The notes beneath the pieces were generated by a model. That model saw only the letters and a list, made by a program, of their open reading frames with translations. It ran no database searches and was not told where the DNA came from. A program made the translations under genes and the position numbers. This document shows positions 63,838 through 64,000 of a stretch of 64,000 nt of DNA, in pieces. The stretch is taken from assembly GCF_040438645.1 (NCBI RefSeq), contig NZ_CP159253.1, positions 372,001-436,000 on the forward strand, written 5' to 3'. The DNA is from Mesorhizobium sp. WSM2240 (lineage in GTDB: Bacteria > Pseudomonadota > Alphaproteobacteria > Rhizobiales > Rhizobiaceae). Within the stretch, counting starts at the first letter, position 1, and the number at the start of each line of letters is the position of its first letter.

Positions 63838-64000
63838 TTACCACCCCGAGCCGTGCCCTCGATAGTGACGATTGAGCGAAAGGCCGCGATACCAATCGGC
63901 CGGTGAGGGGTTGTCGCGGAATGCCGCCAGACCATCGCCCAGCGCCCTAACCGGCTCGCCGCCGAAGAAAGCGGCGCGTGCCGATGCGAGCGCGGACAAT
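63838..64000 (-). CDS. C-terminal fragment of an unidentified protein, start beyond window
   Basis: The minus strand reads in from the window edge without a stop as ASARAAFFGGEPVRALGDGL, AAFRDNPSPADWYRGLSLNR, then HYRGHGSGW and TAA (63838-63840). The G/C-rich third positions mark it as real coding sequence. Only 53 residues are visible and no domain is recognisable. It ends 119 bases before the manC start and is in the same direction. Confidence 0.7.
   Translation of the reverse strand, partial: LSALASARAAFFGGEPVRALGDGLAAFRDNPSPADWYRGLSLNRHYRGHGSGW

Overview
The window reads as a chromosomal segment of an alphaproteobacterium of the order Hyphomicrobiales, most likely the Mesorhizobium/Aminobacter (Phyllobacteriaceae) branch. 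This is inferred from the high GC content, a GcrA cell-cycle regulator, a class-I 5-aminolevulinate synthase, a SAM-II riboswitch in front of metZ, and the argD-argF-hslO-apaG neighbourhood. No 16S gene is present, so the genus is not proven.

Layout. 0-9 kb: a sterol-desaturase fragment, an orphan amino-acid-type binding protein, a membrane glycosyltransferase, an ECF42-type sigma factor with its YciI partner and a twice-frameshifted VOC gene, then ppk2, phoR and phoU. 9-16 kb: gcrA, argD-argF, hslO, apaG, and a small operon holding a CDP-alcohol phosphatidyltransferase, a YjbR protein and a deacetylase-like hydrolase. 16-24 kb: tRNA-Gly(CCC) and an eight-gene molybdenum-hydroxylase operon with CoxD/CoxE-type maturation genes, opposite a GntR regulator. 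24-32 kb: dCTP deaminase, SAM-II riboswitch-metZ, an IS630-type element, a MATE exporter, pyrD and small genes. 32-42 kb: a CrbS/CrbR-like two-component pair around a threonine/serine dehydratase, a VOC gene with a nonsense codon, mscL, an aminotransferase and hemA, with a family of palindromic repeats scattered between them. 42-64 kb: a surface-polysaccharide and secretion region containing galE, a racemase fused to a degenerate arginase-like domain, a CapD-type dehydratase, sugar and glycosyl transferases, an O-antigen ligase-like protein, a type I secretion ABC/HlyD pair beside two decayed RTX genes, a Nudix hydrolase and manC.

How it fits together. The polysaccharide region has nucleotide-sugar supply (galE, manC, CapD-type), an initiating sugar transferase, two glycosyltransferases and a ligase/polymerase. 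The type I exporter lies directly beside its probable former cargo, a serralysin-like protease and an RTX protein, both broken by frameshifts or stops. The molybdenum operon looks catabolic: oxidise a substrate, then open or hydrolyse it. Phosphate genes cluster at 6-9 kb, but pstSCAB and phoB are absent from the phoR-phoU gap.

The observations most worth following are the racemase/pseudo-arginase fusion, the identical ECF promoters that define a local sigma regulon, the GANTC cluster before gcrA, the split molybdenum subunit with Cox-type maturation genes, and the palindromic repeats that begin inside stop codons. Several genes carry single-base indels. These could be true decay or consensus errors, and each entry says which.
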